From NCBI GenBank assembly GCA_937941765.1, contig CALDGQ010000098.1, positions 1-64,000 on the forward strand: a stretch of 64,000 nucleotides of DNA, given 5' to 3'. This stretch comes from an uncultured Saprospiraceae bacterium. Lineage in GTDB: Bacteria; Bacteroidota; Bacteroidia; Chitinophagales; Saprospiraceae. The notes below the pieces were generated by a model. That model was not told the DNA's origin. It was given only the letters and a program-made list of their open reading frames with translations, and did no database searches. Shown here piece by piece: positions 61,901 to 64,000 of this stretch; the stretch's first letter is position 1; each line of letters begins with the position of its first letter. The translations under genes were made by a program, and so were the position numbers.

Positions 61901-62952
61901 TTTCCGACAACAGCATATTGAGACATTTGTGCACCACCGACGATTCCCGTATAGGCAACACCTGATGTCATACCAACTCTGGTTTTTAGATTTTTAAATG
62001 AAAGTTCTTTAATTTTTTGACGTAATTCTACTACAAATTCCAATGCTCGTTTTTCATTATTCTCAAAAGCAATAGGTGCTCCAAAAAATGCAACCATCAA
62101 TCCACCCTTGTCACTAAAATCGATTTCTTTAAAGTAGCCAGAAAAATTATCAATTTGAGTTAGTACGGTTTTGGTAAACTCGTTCAACTCATTGTGTCCT
62201 ATAAGACCTTTGAATGAAATAAAAATCGAGATGACATTTCTAAATTCTCCTTTTATCTCTGAGTCCAATATGACGTCTGGCAAAAATTTAGAAACTAGTG
62301 GGTTTACATCATCACGCTGTCTTCTAGGAATTGTATTGTTGGATTCAGCTTCAAATTTTTGATCTAACAAATAATGTTGATGATCAATTTTCAATAAATG
62401 ATATTGTTGGTCAAGGGTAGCAAACAACAATTGGTCAAAAACGATCTGTTGATCTTTTGCTTGTGATTGCGCTTGTACCGCTCCTTCGATTGCTTCTCCT
62501 TTAAAATAATAGGTCTTGTGATTTTCATTCCCAACAATTCCCCACTCTACCTGACCGATGGACAATCCGATTTTGATGCCAATATCGATCGTTCCCAATT
62601 TTGCTTCAATACTTTCTTTTCTATTGAATTCTTCTTTTAAAAAATAGGCAGTCGATAAAAATGAATGGGTATTGAAATTAATTTCATCAATAGGGAAAAT
62701 TGCAATGAAGGCATCACCAGCAAAGTAAGGAATAAAACCTCCTTTTTGATAAACGATTTCGACTAATGGAGAAAAGATATTATTCAAAACAAAAGATAAT
62801 TCTTCGGCTCCTTCCGTTCCTTTTTCCATCAATTTTTCAGTCAATGGAGTGAACCCAGAAAGGTCAATAAACATAGTGTATGCTTTGAAGCAATCTTGCT
62901 CCAAGCCACGTTCAAGTTTTGATAATATAAAATTTGGTATCAGTTGTTTCAC
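58918..62952 (-). CDS. Soluble-adenylyl-cyclase-like protein: two class III cyclase domains, ATPase, TPR
   Basis: 1344 residues from a GTG start at 62952. C1 (about 20-180) has both metal Asp residues, D30 in FIDLSGFTPLTEKL and D80 in FAGDAFIAIF. C2 (about 230-395) lacks the first Asp (ISFKG) but carries K282 in SDKGGLMVAFFG and the N354/R358 pair in VGNQVNLAARLM. A single composite active site, as in animal sAC (ADCY10), is therefore expected. An ATPase domain follows (about 420-760, Walker A GEAGIGKSR with K453, then ILEDVHWYD). TPRs fill about 870-1290. In sAC a Lys and an Arg bind bicarbonate; the aligned residues here are Y76 and V159, so control by bicarbonate looks doubtful. Product cAMP is an inference. 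A lipoprotein gene is coupled downstream. Confidence 0.9.
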   Translation of the reverse strand: MKQLIPNFILSKLERGLEQDCFKAYTMFIDLSGFTPLTEKLMEKGTEGAEELSFVLNNIFSPLVEIVYQKGGFIPYFAGDAFIAIFPIDEINFNTHSFLSTAYFLKEEFNRKESIEAKLGTIDIGIKIGLSIGQVEWGIVGNENHKTYYFKGEAIEGAVQAQSQAKDQQIVFDQLLFATLDQQYHLLKIDHQHYLLDQKFEAESNNTIPRRQRDDVNPLVSKFLPDVILDSEIKGEFRNVISIFISFKGLIGHNELNEFTKTVLTQIDNFSGYFKEIDFSDKGGLMVAFFGAPIAFENNEKRALEFVVELRQKIKELSFKNLKTRVGMTSGVAYTGIVGGAQMSQYAVVGNQVNLAARLMSNADWGAVMVDEEMNRTSNFKFESRGQIQFKGIKLPISTFQFIGKETTDQQEYSGSLVGRDNEMEALQEFVKPIFENQFAGIIYLYGEAGIGKSRLMHELVLEMKPKGDFSKFICKADQILKKPLNPFIYFLRKYFDQQAELSGEELKIRFERKLDKIYLEAAGLKKNEVAQEFKSELIRLKSVYGALLGIEYPKALWSQLDAKGKLENTYQAITVLFRIESIFNPIMIILEDVHWYDESSISYLNDVLKRFQNIPIVVVVLGRYLDDGNKPTLFDHDLIADNKIEELEVDLSLLSKSSLLHFLEDRLGGAVHPDFLELMHRSTNGNPFYLEQTLQYFNESNLIAKEEGQWNMLDKNIKMSNSIRSILIARIDRLSSILKETVKAAAVIGTEFEVPVLSEVMKSNQEYLKENNEAALILKDQIKTAEKGQIWQAVNELRYIFKHSLMRETVYDMQLYGQLRKAHTLIAKAIENLYPDQLEKKYVDLAYHYEQSDNIEKTKEYYKKAADYSRANFQNQLALRYYDKLIGLLNKESKISTELSGVFIRKGEILEQSGNWQGAKEVYEKALEIASELNDKLLSGRTNNALGHLNLLKGNYDAARNYLEVAVTWFEELNDETGVAKVFGNLGNLYLRQGKYPKAIDYFERSINMSNQNGVKVSANIVASLGLAHMNLGNFNEGIQRQEYHLEIAEQRGDKLAMATLYTNTGIVYFEKGDYDAAMNCYQKGLELSEELGNKFLMSIAIGSLGTVNQERGEFEAAMKCFKKDLQLVEEMGDKQGIAIVNGLLGDLLNVQGQFDDASIHLEISLQLSKEIGYQKGIAKATNSLADVFVNQKQFVEAIDLYNQAIEISEKIGNKSVLAHCLIEKANAELNSQQLEAAKNTFTQSKGLVNDLGNPGLLFQLYICQSRIERRNGQYDKAYETLDGLLDNYRAEKEIAAIFFEIQKLPIIDRGIYRRRALQFYEKLFADTPQFKYKISINELKNS

Positions 62953-63065
62953 AAAGGCATTATATCGAAACGGAATTTACGAATTAAAACACAATTACAT
63001 ACGTTCCAGCGCTTTCCATTGGTTAATGTGGTGCATTTTTCGGTTAAAATTTAAACTTGAATGTG

Positions 63066-63073
63066 TATTTTTG
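63066..63073 (+). promoter_or_regulatory. Promoter -7 box TATTTTTG for the second DUF5916 gene
   Basis: TATTTTTG matches the Bacteroidota sigma -7 consensus TAnnTTTG and lies 16 bp before the ATG at 63090. This would give a very short 5' leader. A convincing -33 box was not found. Confidence 0.5.
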
Positions 63074-63089
63074 CGTATTACAACATAGT

Positions 63090-64000
63090 ATGAACACAAC
63101 GACTTTTTATTTTTTACTTTGTTGCCTCTTTTCATTTTCATCCTTTGCATATAATGAATCCTCCCCTCCCAAAGAATTAAGTGCACTACGAGCAAATGGG
63201 GTAATCAAAATTGATGGCCAATTGGATGATCCAGTTTGGCTGACAGCACCAGTTGCAACTGACTTCACGCAATTGGAACCGCTTCCCGATTTAACACCTT
63301 CTCAGAAATCTGAAGTTCGGATTTTATATGATGACAAAGCGATTTATATCGGCGCAACTTTGTATGATAGCGAACCTGATTCTATCCTCAAGCAACTTTC
63401 ACAACGCGATGATTTAGGAAACACTGATTGGTTTTCAATTTACATCGATGCTTATCAAGATGGATTGAACGGATTAGGATTTCTGGTAACGGCTGCAGGA
63501 GTTCAAGTGGATAGAAAATTTTCTGCTGGTGGACAAAATGGTGGCGGTTTTGGATCCTATAGTAGTGGTGACACCAATTGGAATGCGGTATGGAAAAGTG
63601 AAATCCGGATCACAGAAAAAGGTTGGGTTATAGAAATGGAAATTCCTTATTCTGCATTACGTTTTCCGAATGTAGCTGTACAAAATTGGAACATCAATTT
63701 CGGCAGACAAGTCCGTAGAAAAAGAGAAGTTTCATTTTGGAATCGAATTGATCCAACCAAAGATGGGTTTTTTAATCAGTCTGGAAAATTGAGTGGTATT
63801 AAAGAAATTACATCACCTGTTCGTTTAGCAGCGACCCCATTTTTCTCTACCTATTTTGAAAATTATCGAGACTTAGAAAGTGATCCTGTCAGTTCTTGGG
63901 GTCGATCATTTAATGGGGGAATGGATATAAAATATGGAATCAATGATGCTTTTACTTTGGATATGACCTTGATTCCGGATTTTGGACAAGTGCAATCGGA
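63090..64000 (+). CDS. DUF5916 outer-membrane protein (N-terminal part; runs off the window)
   Basis: Translated directly from the plus strand: an ATG at 63090 opens a frame that stays open to the window end (303 codons). A signal peptide (TTTFYFLLCCLFSFSSFA) precedes a CBM9-like domain: GVIKIDGQLDDPVWLTAPV, SEVRILYDDKAIYIGATLYDSE, DWFSIYIDAYQDGLNGLGFLV. DUF5916 motifs follow: WNAVWKSEIRITEKGWVIEMEIPYSALRFP and NFGRQVRRKREVSFWNRI. It is of the same family as the gene at 53639-55843, but the two differ clearly. It diverges from the cyclase gene across a gap of about 137 bp. Confidence 0.88.
   Translation, partial: MNTTTFYFLLCCLFSFSSFAYNESSPPKELSALRANGVIKIDGQLDDPVWLTAPVATDFTQLEPLPDLTPSQKSEVRILYDDKAIYIGATLYDSEPDSILKQLSQRDDLGNTDWFSIYIDAYQDGLNGLGFLVTAAGVQVDRKFSAGGQNGGGFGSYSSGDTNWNAVWKSEIRITEKGWVIEMEIPYSALRFPNVAVQNWNINFGRQVRRKREVSFWNRIDPTKDGFFNQSGKLSGIKEITSPVRLAATPFFSTYFENYRDLESDPVSSWGRSFNGGMDIKYGINDAFTLDMTLIPDFGQVQS

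Overview
The window looks like a chromosomal segment of a member of the phylum Bacteroidota. It is AT-rich. It carries several proteins with type IX secretion (T9SS) C-terminal sorting domains (VYPNP-type), a PorE-like OmpA lipoprotein, two DUF5916 outer-membrane proteins, an isoleucyl-tRNA synthetase with the GIHH form of the HIGH motif, and promoter-like TAnnTTTG boxes. The gene mix suggests a Saprospiria/Lewinella-type bacterium, but that placement is an inference. I saw no phage, IS element, CRISPR array, rRNA or intact tRNA.

Layout. 1-5550: on the minus strand, the N-terminal part of a NodU/CmcH-type carbamoyltransferase, an M20 peptidase, a SUKH protein, a secreted unknown and an M19 dipeptidase. 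5577-5944: a 98-bp-period tandem repeat whose units carry hairpin arms. 6017-10143: rmlA preceded by a phosphorelay set (hybrid histidine kinase, Hpt protein, single-domain response regulator). 10209-12752: an unknown small protein, RlmD and an RDD membrane protein. 12874-16783 and 26124-28566: SpoIIM-like, DUF4129, DUF4350, MoxR ATPase and DUF58. These normally form one conserved locus, but here about 9.3 kb splits them. The insert holds two T9SS cargo genes (one frameshifted), an M48 metalloprotease and a small outer-membrane-like protein. 28725-38299: ABC-F ATPase, PorE-like lipoprotein, TPR protein, radical SAM/SPASM protein, WecA/MraY-type transferase, CrcB, tryptophan dioxygenase and a Uma2-type protein. 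38447-44282: a secreted unknown, ileS and a ROK glucokinase.

44433-47456 is a compact metal-related locus: a LolD/MacB-type ATPase, an FtsX-type permease with a 22-histidine loop, and two tandem DUF3299 proteins. It resembles the zinc-responsive zrmBCD genes of Pseudomonas. 47881-50747 pairs a Crp/Fnr-type regulator with a divergent five-heme cytochrome; a perfect ATTGAC-N4-GTCAAT palindrome lies between them. A T9SS FG-GAP/ASPIC protein follows. 53639-62952: DUF5916 protein, a small membrane protein, 2-oxoglutarate dehydrogenase E2, an SdiA-regulated-type lipoprotein, and a 1344-residue protein with the C1-C2-ATPase-TPR layout of animal soluble adenylyl cyclase. The window ends inside a second DUF5916 gene.

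Non-coding structure is notable. Two copies (R2, R3) of an intergenic palindromic element keep an 18-nt loop and carry a compensatory stem change. Two looser relatives (E0, R1) share a loop motif. A hairpin with T-box-like sequence lies upstream of ileS.
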